This document shows positions 39,801 through 44,799 of a DNA stretch of 64,000 nucleotides, piece after piece. The DNA is taken from the NCBI GenBank assembly GCA_964017045.1, contig OZ024798.1, forward strand, positions 6,407,793 to 6,471,792, written 5' to 3'. The stretch's first letter is position 1. Each line of letters starts with the position of its first letter. A program made the translations under genes and the position numbers. The notes under the pieces are model-generated. The model was not told the DNA's origin. It saw only the letters and a program-made list of their open reading frames with translations, and searched no databases. The DNA is from Omphiscola glabra. Its lineage: Eukaryota > Mollusca > Gastropoda > Lymnaeidae.

Positions 39801-41672
39801 AATTCTGTCATCAAAGATTTAATTGGAGTTTTTTTGCCTAATCACCCATTCCCCCATTCATGCGAGTTCTTATTCTTGCCAGTATGGACGAAATTACCTT
39901 GACCTTTAGTTATCTACAATGACATATGGTTCGAATGGTGGACAAGTTTTTTAGACAGATGACCAAAAATTCAACATTTTAACGTTTTATAATTTTTATA
40001 AATGCTGATCACCAGGTCTCGTGTCCCGAATTAAACGACTCCAAGTGGATAACGATGTGCATCTACAATGTGGTGGTCCTGGGACCTGTGGGCGTTGTGG
40101 TAGTCATGGCAACAGATGACAAACCGGAAATCAATTACGCCCTTGAGTCGGGCATGTTAATTCTAGTCACAACTATGACACAGTGCCTCGTTTTCGTTCC
40201 CAAGGTGATTATTCGCGCACACAACTATGAGTCATGTTGTTAGCATTCATTGGCAAAATAGTTGCTGAGATTGAGTGCCAGTCTTTATCAAACGGAGAAA
40301 ATTGTTTGTAAACAACGGATTCACAAATATTTGAGTGCTCATGGGGGATTGAAAAGTGAGAAGTACATTAATGAAGGTTCTCACCATCATGACATGACAA
40401 TGAAATCAGCTTAATGTAGCCATGTCCATTGGTTAAGCTTGCCATTAATACAATATATTTTAATTATTTGAAGAACTCGCGTGTTTAAACCAATCTCGAA
40501 ACATCACTATAAAGTATCGTTAAATTGACATGACTACATGATTAACTGAAGGGACCTGACATGTATCGAGTTGTTTCAGTACGCTTACTGTTTACAAGGT
40601 TGAGATTATCTGAACACAACTTCTACTTATCGCGGGAAAATCCTATTCGCTAGTGCAGCGGTTCTGGGGATCGAATCACCCTGTACCGGGGGTCGCCTAA
40701 GACCAACCGAAAACACATATACACCACGGTTATGAAGTAGAAACGAAAATAATTTTGTGATTTGGGGTCGCCGCATCATGAGAAACTGTATTAAAGGGTC
40801 GCGGCATTAGGAAGGTGAAGAACCACTGTGCTAGTGGCACTAGTTTTCGTACAAGTCTTATTTTGTTAACAATCTCCTTATTAATTACCAACGTATTGGT
40901 GTTATCAGATGATGACGTAGACGTTTCAATTTAATATATTTTGTTCAAACAGATCATTGCCTATAGAAATCACAACCTTTACCCGACTCTCGACGTCAAG
41001 CTGAACGTCAAAAGGATCAACAAAACCGACAACATCTTTGTCGTGGAGCAGGTGCCGGCCGCCAAGCGAGTCAGTTGTGACGCCAGCACATCTTGCGGTA
41101 CGTCCCAGCAGACCGAGGCCCCGGATCTTTCCCGGCTCAACTCCAGCTGCAATATTCATAATGCGCACGAAGAAGTCTCCCGAAACAAAGTTAAGCCGTG
41201 CGGCGGTCGCTGGAGCAGTTTAAACGATCAATGCCACTCGACAGATGTGAGCGTAGACAACACGTTGTCTGAACACGACCTAAAGTGTGTGCGATTTGGT
41301 GAAAAGAATGACGTGTGCGGCACACATCTCTTCCCCAGGTCAAAGTCAGATTCATGCATCCTCGAGTGTTATAAGCATGGGCCATCGGGCGACCTATCGG
41401 TCTATTCTAAGGCGGACCAGTTCTGGGAGCTGCAGGAGGGTGCAGGTTCGGCCAGAAACCTCGTCCGTCGCGAAGACTCTGCCAGCAGCAACGGCAACGT
41501 GATCGATCAAATCAGGTTTAGGGCCGATCTGAAAGTTTTGGCGAGAATTGGGTTCAAGGCTGTGTGGAGAGAGAAACAGGAAGTGCGTCATCAAAACCCT
41601 GACCTCAGTGAGCTCATCAACCGGCTGAAGGAAGTTATCAATCATGTTTCTGGCTCAGAGTCTGACCAGTGA
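14678..41672 (+). CDS. GABBR2-like: Metabotropic GABA-B-type receptor (subunit 2-like), whole gene, 18 exons
   Basis: Class C G-protein-coupled receptor of the plasma membrane. The family has an extracellular Venus-flytrap (VFT) domain, seven membrane helices and a cytoplasmic tail; GABA-B receptors work as heterodimers signalling through Gi/o. Eighteen exons joined at the coordinates listed separately give 3,501 nt, 1,166 residues. Residues 1-about 25 are a likely signal peptide; about 26-210 a Ser/Thr-rich stretch of unknown role; about 212-650 the VFT; helices near 672-695, 711-728, 740-758, 779-798, 842-860, 875-893 and 905-927; 928-1166 the tail. Subunit-2-like motifs are LGGTCSPVT in the VFT, IKMSSPKLNN before helix 2 and FAKTWRVYEIF after helix 3, where subunit 1 usually has FTKIWW. 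All junction phases match. It could be a lineage-specific GABA-B-like paralogue rather than a strict GABBR2 orthologue; whether it binds GABA cannot be told. Introns are heavily loaded with minisatellites and mobile elements. Confidence 0.9.
15339..17151 (+). other. Intron 1 of the GABA-B-like gene
   Basis: Contains the second hammerhead-like dispersed repeat (15761-15860), a small tRNA-SINE-like scrap at 16525-16560 with a GGTTCAATCCC B-box, a poly-G run near 16761 and a GC-clustered CCCACCCCCACCCCC tract near 17050. Nothing else supportable was seen. Confidence 0.6.
15761..15860 (+). repeat. Dispersed repeat with hammerhead-ribozyme-like core, copy 2
   Basis: Has an intact CTGAGGA box at 15771-15777 (fits CUGANGA) followed by a degraded hairpin and GCAACGTT where GAAACGTT is expected. 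The downstream tail with AAGCTTCCACATACATTGTTCCACTAT matches the tail of the copy at 10970. Each copy has lost a different core base. Confidence 0.45.
17152..17273 (+). CDS. GABBR2-like: GABA-B-like receptor exon 2 (VFT)
   Basis: Preceded by a T-rich tract and ACAG. Completes the split glycine codon and encodes LYPEGLVFLPSSLLA then DILPGYKLKI, matching the GABA-B segment ending in DILPDYEL. Ends AAC at a GTGAGT donor, phase 0. Confidence 0.88.
17715..17985. repeat. 49-bp tandem repeat, five to six copies
   Basis: Unit contains GATGGACGTGGTCATTAGGG and CCCTTCATGTCCAAATTTAA. GGGCCC blocks at 17721, 17770 and 17819 show the exact 49 bp step; later copies are diverged. Confidence 0.9.
18460..18868. 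repeat. 41-bp minisatellite, ten copies
   Basis: Unit contains GATCGGAAGGAATAGAATAC and AAGCGTCCAGATTTTTGTGG. Since 41 is not a multiple of three, the three minus frames read the same repeating peptide in turn; none is a gene. The length matches the window's first array but the sequence is unrelated. Confidence 0.95.
19163..19300. repeat. About 30-bp tandem repeat, four copies
   Basis: Unit contains TGACTTGTCAATCTTGGCAA and GTTTTGACTATGA, with several substitutions between copies. Confidence 0.8.
19791..19931 (+). CDS. GABBR2-like: GABA-B-like receptor exon 3 (VFT)
   Basis: Begins with TGC after CAACCACAG and encodes CNESVGLDAFYQEVYN, then RTSIMVLGGTCSPVTEATA. The VLGGTCSPVT segment aligns with the subunit 2 loop that has GGVC where subunit 1 has PGC. 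Phase 0 at both ends; donor GTGGGT. Confidence 0.87.
20200..20360. mobile_element. Non-autonomous hAT element (MITE), 161 bp, in intron 3
   Basis: Inverted termini CAGTGGCGTA and TACGCCACTG, flanked by 8 bp target duplications TCTATGAG (20192-20199) and ACTATGAG (20361-20368) with one mismatch. No coding content. Confidence 0.85.
20425..21300. repeat. 49-bp minisatellite, about 18 copies, in intron 3
   Basis: Unit contains CTGGTCTTGTCTCATCTTCT and CTATCTGCCGGTCTGTCAGT. Copies differ at few positions (CTGCCGG/CTGTCGG/CTACCGG; TACTGAC/TTCTCAC) and groups of variants recur in the same order, evidence of multi-unit duplication. The pyrimidine-rich strand is the sense strand of the host gene. Confidence 0.95.
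21603..21652. repeat. Short direct duplication with internal palindrome
   Basis: CATACTACTGAGCCGTATG occurs twice in succession and ends in GCAGTAG, which allows a hairpin. Probably a small replication-slippage product. Confidence 0.6.
21748..21918 (+). CDS. GABBR2-like: GABA-B-like receptor exon 4 (VFT)
   Basis: After TTCCAG; encodes ISYAAVSPHLSNKEIFPSFF then RVMTPEQNLTAARVKLFQLM and NWRRINIIYQNVKLWST, the VFT segment corresponding to SFAATTP...FFRTVPS...LLKHYQWKRVGTL in vertebrate subunits. Phase 0. The first GTAAGT (21919) is the donor used in this model. The last 36 nt plus nine intron bases are tandemly repeated downstream, so donors at 21964, 22009 and 22054 would also keep the frame. 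Confidence 0.87.
21883..22062 (+). repeat. 45-bp tandem repeat of the exon 4/intron 4 junction, four copies
   Basis: Unit is AACATCATCTACCAGAACGT followed by CAAACTCTGGTCGACG and the donor GTAAGTCAG. Copies are practically identical (last donor GTAAGCCAG). The unit is 15 codons with no stop, so inclusion of extra copies would add the peptide NIIYQNVKLWSTVSQ per copy. Confidence 0.96.
22080..22390. repeat. Degenerate repeat continuing from the exon 4 junction array
   Basis: Alternates GGTGTGGTCACTTGTATCAT-like text with CTTCTGGTCGACGGTAATTC-like text. The second component still carries the exon 4 end TCTGGTCGACG and a donor-like GTAA or GAAAG, so this block seems to be an older, scrambled extension of the 45 bp array. 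Confidence 0.75.
22810..23030. repeat. Tandem repeat of GACACATCAGAGCCACAT
   Basis: Irregular alternation of CACATCAGAGCCACATGTGA and CACATTACACATCAGAGA units, following AT-rich DNA with an ATTAAA-rich stretch. The GAGCCACATG phrase and a following GCTCCCGATCCCTGGC resemble interiors and ends of non-autonomous hAT elements, but I cannot find paired termini. Confidence 0.7.
23115..23272. repeat. 31-bp tandem repeat, five copies
   Basis: Unit ACTTTTACATGGGTACATGT followed by CATTGAACCAG. Lies about 45 bp before exon 5. Confidence 0.88.
23318..23419 (+). CDS. GABBR2-like: GABA-B-like receptor exon 5 (VFT)
   Basis: After ATTTCAG; encodes LEEYMKQDLTREGYDVVGTE then MFTTDPTNCIENLK, matching the LEERVKEAGIEI...DPAVPVKNLK region of GABA-B receptors. 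34 codons, phase 0, donor GTGACT. Confidence 0.87.
23420..24414 (+). other. Intron 5, unique part
   Basis: Has a short run of TTCGACCAAACTTCCATTC-like repeats (about 23698-23830) in which TTTC and TTCG motifs alternate. Otherwise no feature recognised. Confidence 0.5.
24415..25660. repeat. 17-bp AT-rich minisatellite, roughly 70 degenerate copies, with (TA)n core
   Basis: Unit TATTAGCTATATTTGATG. The left third is homogeneous, the right two thirds strongly degenerate (TTTACTG, TTTGCTG variants), and a pure (TA)n run lies near 24795-24822. The array reaches to within about 60 bp of the exon 6 acceptor. Confidence 0.93.
25717..25782 (+). CDS. GABBR2-like: GABA-B-like receptor exon 6 (VFT)
   Basis: After GTTACAG; 22 codons encode KNDARIIIVSMYEDKARKVM then CT, equivalent to DARIIVGLFYETEARKVFC of vertebrate receptors. 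Donor GTAAGC at 25783. The last 20 exon bases and the first six intron bases are duplicated at 26426-26451 on the far side of a LINE insertion. Confidence 0.88.
25789..26425 (+). mobile_element. 5'-truncated CR1/L2-like LINE inserted on the exon 6 splice donor
   Basis: About 637 bp. It encodes the C-terminal part of a non-LTR reverse transcriptase (LERLQKVQNSAARLVLKAKK, LHWLPVQARIDYKL, then KTYGERSFSYCAPKQWNSLP) ending in TGA at 26230-26232, followed by a short 3' UTR and a (TAA)n tail at 26403-26425. Flanks are a 26 bp target duplication: 25763-25788 and 26426-26451, differing at one base. The copy is oriented with the host gene. Its polymerase core and endonuclease are missing, so it is non-autonomous. 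Confidence 0.92.
26452..26960 (+). other. Intron 6 segment without recognised feature
   Basis: AT-rich DNA with an (AC)n stretch near 26713. A 121-codon plus frame at 26524-26889 has no recognisable motif. Confidence 0.5.
26961..28000 (-). pseudogene. Broken non-LTR reverse transcriptase (second LINE family)
   Basis: On the minus strand an open stretch (27518 to 26961) encodes RT motifs KQGCVLAPTLFSLMFAAML, DLLYADDCAL (the YADD catalytic box), FGLIINTKKTEV and FSYLGSTLSQSAAIDDEVNL. Further upstream on the minus strand (27960 to 27520), after frameshifts and stops, sit ARILLNRLNRHF-like and GLLPESQCGF-like segments, the usual earlier RT motifs. The family is clearly different from the CR1/L2-like copies; the exact clade is not assigned. 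It is a dead insertion in intron 6, antisense to the host gene. Confidence 0.8.
28001..28440. repeat. Probable flank of the same LINE
   Basis: GC-richer than its surroundings, with CCGGCTGGTCGAAACCGTTG and CTTCTCGGAGCCACATGTGA phrases that look like repetitive-element sequence rather than intron. I infer that it belongs to the minus-strand LINE but see no definite terminus. Confidence 0.35.
28478..29149. repeat. 48-bp minisatellite, 14 copies
   Basis: Unit AATGAATGAACACATGAAAA followed by CATACCAGCCCATAGACCTA CCAGTAGC. Two linked variants occur (GAACAC with CATAG; GTACAC with CAAAG). The unit is 16 codons, so a 229-codon plus frame (NEHMKTYQPIDLPVAM repeated) and minus frames of 217-230 codons stay open. 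Lack of splice sites and of a non-repetitive flank argues against coding. Confidence 0.96.
29830..29943. repeat. 23-bp minisatellite, five copies
   Basis: Unit CTGGCGGCACATGCACGCAT TAT, near-identical copies. Sequence between 29168 and 29830 has no recognised feature. Confidence 0.93.
30191..30331 (+). CDS. GABBR2-like: GABA-B-like receptor exon 7 (VFT)
   Basis: After GTCTCCCCAG; encodes VYNLEGGGNRKQAWYKKVVW, VVPRLYEMYW and then NCTKAQIRE, equivalent to YGSKYQWIIPGWYEPSWW in subunit 2. I end the exon at GAG before GTAGAG (30332) because this aligns best with the family. An in-frame alternative donor GTCAAG at 30350 would add VESELE. Confidence 0.8.
30544..30798. repeat. 18-bp minisatellite, 14 copies
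   Basis: Unit GTAGTAGCCTTGACTTGA, with a C/T variant (CCTTG/TCTTG). Open frames on both strands (SSLDLS; KSRLLL) are repeat artefacts. Confidence 0.95.
30950..31085 (-). repeat. tRNA-derived SINE family, 3' part, copy on minus strand
   Basis: Read on the minus strand it has CCGGAGATGGAGACCCGTAG, CATTGACACAATGAAAATTC, CGACAACTCCTGCGACG and GCATAAAGAGCAC, matching in order the copies at 38120 and 46480. Shared order and spacing identify one dispersed family. Confidence 0.75.
31093..31237. mobile_element. Non-autonomous hAT element (MITE), 145 bp, in intron 7
   Basis: Termini CAGGATCGGCT and AGCCGGCCCTG are imperfect inverted repeats. Flanks AACTAGTC (31085-31092) and AAATAGTC (31238-31245) form an 8 bp target duplication with one mismatch. 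Confidence 0.8.
31483..31728. repeat. About 35-bp minisatellite, seven copies
   Basis: Unit contains CACCTCTCGCGATGACCTTC and TCTGTCTCCTATCAC. Single-base differences only. Confidence 0.9.
31938..32059 (+). CDS. GABBR2-like: GABA-B-like receptor exon 8 (VFT)
   Basis: After TCCGCAG; encodes VLGKYFTIGSQAYDRDTNYV then AENGVVPSNFTQLFNGRALF. Ends after GA of a split codon at donor GTAAGA (phase 2); a stop (TAA) follows immediately in the intron. Joins exon 9 as Asp, or a possible 15-nt microexon as Glu. Confidence 0.82.
32852..32866 (+). CDS. GABBR2-like: Possible 15-nt microexon of the GABA-B-like gene
   Basis: GTTCAAAAAGTGCAA lies between a pyrimidine-rich ATTTCAG acceptor and a GTAAGC donor. 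Its length and phase fit exactly between exon 8 (phase 2) and exon 9, replacing D with EFKKCN. It is not included in the 1,166-codon model. It may be chance; only transcript data can decide. Confidence 0.35.
33023..33186 (+). CDS. GABBR2-like: GABA-B-like receptor exon 9 (VFT)
   Basis: After CACCACAG; encodes AVKDDISPEFLSMFNHGFHD then APEAYDCVWAIARALNNTLA, matching the APLAYDAIWALALALN signature of GABA-B VFT domains. Ends phase 1 at a GTAAAA donor followed by an A-rich run. Confidence 0.87.
33187..34174 (+). other. Intron 9
   Basis: Poly-A tract next to the donor (33188-33228), three copies of a 19 bp GTCAAGGGTCAAGTACGTT unit (33270-33330), a short (TA)n, then the 26 bp minisatellite listed separately. 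Nothing else recognised. Confidence 0.6.
33410..33712. repeat. 26-bp minisatellite, about 12 copies
   Basis: Unit AACAAACTGCAATGTTATGT CTTATC with GCATTGGTATG variants; three plus frames are open across it by periodicity. Confidence 0.93.
34175..34339 (+). CDS. GABBR2-like: GABA-B-like receptor exon 10 (VFT end)
   Basis: After TTTTGCTGCAG; encodes RRLEDFHYKDSFFSQLIQSA then MRNVTFKALSGPFSFNDNGE and RLPGILISRFNG, equivalent to RLEDFNY...IYRAMNSSSFEGVSGHVVF. Phase 1 at both ends with a GTGAGC donor. A decayed, inverted copy of this exon lies at 47801-48003. Confidence 0.88.
34872..34970 (+). CDS. GABBR2-like: GABA-B-like receptor exon 11 (VFT to membrane linker)
   Basis: After TTCCTCAG; encodes NTSRFIDFGRCHLNGTGIWD then CNLNDTKIVWEN, with three N-glycosylation sites and two cysteines. 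Phase 1 both ends; donor GTCAGT. Confidence 0.8.
35052..35199 (+). CDS. GABBR2-like: GABA-B-like receptor exon 12 (helix 1)
   Basis: After TATACAAG; encodes QIPVDGLQKEARVMRINCQL and the first membrane helix SFWSVASLGIVLSLCLLVFN, then VVKRTH. Ends phase 2 at GTTGGT. The linker lacks the long Cys-rich domain of glutamate receptors, as expected for GABA-B receptors. Confidence 0.87.
35222..35445 (+). repeat. Dispersed repeat, copy 2 (GATAAGATTCTTTT family)
   Basis: Head GATAAGATAACATAAGATTC with TTTTTGATTACAATGTACA; tail CATTCACATGCCACGGAACT, CCAATTAGTGACAATATCG. The tail is shared with 54962-55035. A 21 bp minisatellite grows out of the tail. Confidence 0.75.
35428..35645. repeat. 21-bp minisatellite with 42-bp alternation, about ten copies
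   Basis: Unit GTGACAATATCGACTTTAAG A; copies alternate between ATCGACTTG and ATTGATTTT. It is an expansion of the terminal motif of the neighbouring dispersed repeat. Confidence 0.93.
35733..35815. repeat. About 32-bp tandem repeat, three copies
   Basis: Unit CATCCTGTAGTGATCACTTC ACCTTGA. Flanked by AT-rich intron 12 sequence. A partial hAT-like sequence (CAGGGTTAGTGGCG to TACGCCACTG, 36019-36145) follows, but no target duplication is seen. Confidence 0.8.
36233..36338 (+). CDS. GABBR2-like: GABA-B-like receptor exon 13 (helix 2)
   Basis: After GCGTTTCAG; encodes IIKMSSPKLNNLILVGCMVS then YSTVFILEGDGITCV. KMSSPxxNN is the subunit 2-type intracellular loop 1. The Cys near the end aligns with the conserved extracellular-loop cysteine before helix 3. 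Ends phase 0 at GTAGGT. Confidence 0.88.
36680..36793 (+). CDS. GABBR2-like: GABA-B-like receptor exon 14 (helix 3)
   Basis: After CCCCACAG; encodes FHTFTIVLGFSLSFGALFAK then TWRVYEIFTAGHKVLNTR. 38 codons, phase 0. The donor GTCAGA is weak but the frame and homology end there. Confidence 0.85.
36840..37125. other. Intron 14, unrecognised part
   Basis: AT-rich, no feature seen before the dispersed repeat at 37125. Confidence 0.45.
37125..37500 (+). repeat. Dispersed repeat (AAGGGCCCGCGATCAAT family), copy 1
   Basis: Contains CTATATATTAAGGGCCCGCG and GCAATGTTTCTGTGCCTGGT, then TATCATGCACGTGGGGTTGG. The same phrases occur in the same order on the minus strand at 57215-57040. The 3' part (CAGTCCCTGATTGTCTTTGG to CGCTGTCTATGGGCGAGAGG) is present only here in this window. 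Type of element not determined. Confidence 0.65.
37793..37918 (+). CDS. GABBR2-like: GABA-B-like receptor exon 15 (helix 4)
   Basis: After ATTGTCCAG; encodes MLRDSSLFLIVAVLVVINSL then TLVGWMVASPQEPTLVNIST TP. 42 codons, phase 0, donor GTAGGT. Confidence 0.86.
38115..38225 (+). repeat. tRNA-derived SINE family, 3' part, in intron 15
   Basis: Contains CCGGATATGGAGTCCCGTAG, CATTGACACAATGAAAATTC and CGGCAACTCCTGCGACG, colinear with the copies at 30950 (minus) and 46386. Confidence 0.7.
38726..38869 (+). CDS. GABBR2-like: GABA-B-like receptor exon 16 (extracellular loop 2, helix 5)
   Basis: After ATCTTCAG; encodes SPTNKDIEYINQYRRCDSAY then RLHFMATLLAIQGVVILFGT and FLAIQTRK. The Cys in RRC aligns with LEHC of vertebrate receptors. 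Phase 0; donor GTGAGA at 38870. The junction seeds a minisatellite that follows. Confidence 0.87.
38863..39418 (+). repeat. 34-bp minisatellite derived from the exon 16 donor, about 16 copies
   Basis: Unit GAAGGTGAGTCCATGTAATG TTGATAGCTGCCAG. The first two copies overlap the real exon/intron junction (GGAAGGTGAGAAATGTAATGC, then TAGGAAGGTGAGTCC). Nearly every copy keeps AAG|GTGAGT or GAA|GTGAGT, so the array is a run of potential donors. Confidence 0.95.
39470..39615. repeat. About 42-bp tandem repeat, three copies
   Basis: Unit contains GACTGATGCTGGAGTGCTAG ATGGTC. Diverged copies. The remainder of intron 16 to 40015 is AT-rich without recognised features. Confidence 0.7.
40016..40204 (+). 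CDS. GABBR2-like: GABA-B-like receptor exon 17 (helices 6 and 7)
   Basis: After CACCAG; encodes WITMCIYNVVVLGPVGVVVV (helix 6), then TDDKPEINYALESGMLILVT and TMTQCLVFVPK (helix 7). The LVFVPK ending matches family helix 7. 63 codons, phase 0, donor GTGATT. Confidence 0.88.
40656..40828. mobile_element. SPIN-like non-autonomous hAT element, copy 1 (173 bp), in intron 17
   Basis: On the minus strand it starts CAGTGGTTCTTCACCTTCCT and continues with GCCGCGACCCTTTAATACAG, TTTTCGTTTCTACTTCATAA and GGTCTTAGGCGACCCC, ending CAGAACCGCTG. This order matches the SPIN hAT family. Target duplications CGCTAGTG (40648-40655) and TGCTAGTG (40829-40836) differ at one base. Non-coding. Confidence 0.85.
40953..41672 (+). 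CDS. GABBR2-like: GABA-B-like receptor exon 18 (cytoplasmic tail, stop)
   Basis: After TTCAAACAG; continues IIAYRNHNLYPTLDVKLNVK and a 239-residue tail rich in Ser, Cys and charged residues, ending VSGSESDQ and TGA at 41670-41672. A C-terminal stretch LINRLKEVINHV is amphipathic and could be helical, but I see no long heptad array like the coiled coil of vertebrate subunits. A 14 bp repeat starts directly after the stop. Confidence 0.85.
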   Translation: MIAYRNHNLYPTLDVKLNVKRINKTDNIFVVEQVPAAKRVSCDASTSCGTSQQTEAPDLSRLNSSCNIHNAHEEVSRNKVKPCGGRWSSLNDQCHSTDVSVDNTLSEHDLKCVRFGEKNDVCGTHLFPRSKSDSCILECYKHGPSGDLSVYSKADQFWELQEGAGSARNLVRREDSASSNGNVIDQIRFRADLKVLARIGFKAVWREKQEVRHQNPDLSELINRLKEVINHVSGSESDQ

Positions 41673-41689
41673 TCGTGTTAACAAGTTTG

Positions 41690-41832
41690 ATCTTACAGGT
41701 TTGGTCTTACAAGTTTGGTCTTATAAGTTTGGTCTTACAAGTTTGGTCTTACAAGTCTGGTCTTACAAGTTTTGTCTTACAAGTTTGGTCTTACAAGTTT
41801 GGTCTTACAAGTCTGGTCTTACAAGTTTGGTC
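41690..41832. repeat. 14-bp tandem repeat in the presumed 3' UTR, about ten copies
   Basis: Unit GTTTGGTCTTACAA with TCTGG and TTTTG variants, starting about 20 bases after the receptor stop codon. Confidence 0.92.
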
Positions 41833-42210
41833 AATGAGTAGACATATTTATTGGATGTTGTCTGTAGTCTCATTTGTTACAAACATGCCTCGAATCCGTC
41901 CTAAGCTGTGCTGTCATATATTGAAATAATTTTTTTTTTGTTTTAGATTAATTATTTAAGATTCATACGTTTAACACTTGAACTTTTTGTCTCCTCCTGT
42001 GAAATAATGTCACCAGTTTTTTAGTTATTGTTTTCTATCTATTGAATAGTGTTCCTATTATCGTTATGTCAATAATTACGTGTCCAAGCTTGATTGTTTT
42101 AAAGGAATGTATCTTTGACTTGTAGCACAATTGTCAATGAGGTTAAATCTAAAATTTATTTTCCACGATTAAGCCATTTTTTTAAAAAAAAGATGATATT
42201 TCGTATTATA

Positions 42211-42216
42211 ATTAAA
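42211..42216 (+). promoter_or_regulatory. Possible polyadenylation hexamer ATTAAA
   Basis: First ATTAAA-type signal seen downstream of the receptor stop, about 540 bases away. No AATAAA was seen closer. Weak support. Confidence 0.3.
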
Positions 42217-42554
42217 AAATCTTTGTTAAAAATTACGACTCTTTAATGTAGCCAATCAATTGGTAGTTAAAGTGTTAACATTTACGAATGAAATTTGTGA
42301 CGTCTTGAGACACTGAAGCGTTTATTCCAACACAAGGATGGAGAAAATGAAGTTACAATATGTGAAGCATTCAATTCCATAACTATTCCAAGGTTATTCA
42401 TTCAGAGGGCACAAAGAACAAACCTTTAATTAACGTTTTTTTTAATCAAATTAATTATACTGCGATGTTTTACCTATAACAATGACACAGTTTCGCTCTC
42501 CAAATCGATGTGAGATACGCGGAAAAATAATTATGTTTGCAAATATTCCCGGAC

Positions 42555-43222
42555 CTATTTTGAGCACAGAGGCGCTATGATACAGAGGCGCTATGATACA
42601 GAGGCGCTATGATACAGAGGCGCTATGACACAGAGGCGCTATGATACAGAGGCGCTATGATACAGAGGCGCTATGATACAGAGCCGCTATGATACAGAGG
42701 CGCTTTGATACAGAGGCGCTATGATACAGAGTCGCTTTGATACAGAGGCGCTATGATACAAAGGCGCTATGATACAGAGGCGCTATGATACAGAGGCGCT
42801 TTGATACAGAGGCGCTATGATACAGAGGCGCTATGACACAGAGGCGCTATGATACAGAGCCGCTATGATACAGAGGCGCTATGACACAGAGGCGCTATGA
42901 TACAGAGGCGCTATGACACAGAGGCGCTATGATACAGAGGCGCTATGATACAGAGGCGCTATGATACAGAGGCGCTATGACACAGAGGCGCTATGATACA
43001 GAGCCGCTATGATACAGAGGCGCTATGACACAGAGGCGCTATGATACAGAGGCGCTTTGATACAGAGGCGCTATGATACAGGGGCGCTATGATACAGAGC
43101 CGCTATGATACAGAGGCGCTATGACACAGAGGAGCTATGATACAGAGGCCCTATGATAAAGAGGCGCTATGATACAGAGGCGCTATGATACAGAGGCGCT
43201 ATGATACAGAGGCGCTATGACA
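42555..43222. repeat. 16-bp minisatellite, about 41 copies
   Basis: Unit TACAGAGGCGCTATGA. Variants GACAC, GAGCC and CTTTG recur in the same relative order (for example near 42840 and 42970), indicating multi-unit duplication. Confidence 0.96.
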
Positions 43223-43837
43223 ACTCGATGTGTGTGGTTAAACTAAAATTGTAGAAATTTGGCTGACACAATTTACTCTCGCAAACGGGGTATGCATTTA
43301 AGACATATAAACGTTAAAATTAGATTTACTAAAATGGTATAAACGTTAAAATTATACTAGCATACACTTTTGTCTATGTCAGACTTAAGCGCACAGCAGT
43401 ATGTCTACATATAGCGCAGGGGGTCATCAAGCTGGGGTGTACAAACCCAAATGGAGAAAACAATCAAAATCATATGAGGGCTGGTTAAACATACATAAAA
43501 TTATAGTTCATTAAATTTAAGGCTGTTTCCATATTTGACTAAACTGTTTTATCCAAGCAACTCTGAAGTCTGGCCTTTGTCATAGTTCCCATTTCGTCTT
43601 GTCAACGTCATCGATCTTACGCTCAGGGGCGCCACTAAAATTGGTTTCGCCCCGTGCGGTAAACTCATGGTGTTACCCCATCCAGACACCCCCTTGAACT
43701 CCAAGTCTGTCTTTTCTGGTGGCACCCTTTTCTGAAGCCTTTCTATAAGGCATACCTTCTCTTATTTTCAACTTATTGATGTTGTGACACCGACTTGATG
43801 GTAGTCTGTCCAATGGACTATGTTCCATTGTTTGTCA
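43223..43837. other. No gene recognised
   Basis: AT-rich DNA with a duplicated ATAAACGTTAAAATTA phrase near 43305 and 43338. One hAT-like end (CAGGGGCGCCACTAAAATTG, 43624) lacks a partner. Confidence 0.5.
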
Positions 43838-44782
43838 TCGCCTTGTGAGAGTGTCATCCCCTTGTGAGAGTGTCATCGCCTTGTGAGAGTGTCATCCCCT
43901 TGTGAGAGTGTCCTCCCCTTGTGAGAGTGTCATCCCTTTGCGAGAGTTTCATCCCTTGTGAGAGTGTCCTCCCCTTGCGAGAGTGTCATCCCTTGTGAGA
44001 GTGTCATCCCCTTGTGAGAGTGTCATCCCCTTGTGAGAGTGTCATCCCCTTGTGAGAGTGTCATCCCCTTGTGAGAGTGTCATCCCCTTGTGAGAGTGTC
44101 ATCCCCTTGTGAAAGTGTCATCCCCTTGTGAGAGTGTCATCCCCTTGTGAGAGTGTCATCCCCTTGTGAGAGTGTCATCCCCTTGTGAGAGTGTCATCCC
44201 CTTGTGAGAGTGTCATCCCCTTGTGAGAGTGTCACCCCTTGTGAGAGTGTCATCCCCTTGTGAGAGTTTCATCCCCTTGTGAGAGTGTCATTCCCTTGTG
44301 AGAGTGTCATCCCCTTGTGAGAGTGTCATCCCCTTGTGAGAGTGTCATCCCCTTGTGAGAGTGTCATCCCCTTGTGAGAGTGTCATCCCCTTGTGAGAGT
44401 GTCCTCCCCTTGTGAGAGTGTCATCCCCTTGTGAGAGTGTCATCCCTTTGTGAGAGTTTCATCCCTTGTGAGAGTGTCCTCCCCTTGCGAGAGTGTCATC
44501 CCTTGTGAGAGTGTCATCCCCTTGTGAGAGTGTCATCCCTTTGTGAGAGTGTCATCCCTTTGTGAGACTGTCATCCTCTTGTGAGAGTGTCATCCCCTTG
44601 TGAGAGTGTCATCCCCTTGTGAGAGTGTCATCCCCTTGTGAGAGTGTCATCCCCTTGTGAGAGTGTCATCCCCTTGTGAGAGTGTCCTCCCCTTGTGAGA
44701 GTGTCATCCCTTTGTGAGAGTTTCATCCCTTGTGAGAGTGTCCTCCCCTTGTAAGAGTGTCCTCCCCTTGTGAGAGTGTCAT
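43838..44782. repeat. 19-bp minisatellite, about 49 copies
   Basis: Unit GAGAGTGTCATCCCCTTGT. Blocks of variants (TCCTCC, CCTTTGCG, missing CC) recur in order, for example 43905-43990 and 44395-44500, so the array grew by block duplication. Ends in a poly-C run at 44786-44798. Confidence 0.96.
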
Positions 44783-44799
44783 TACCCCCCCCCCCCCCT

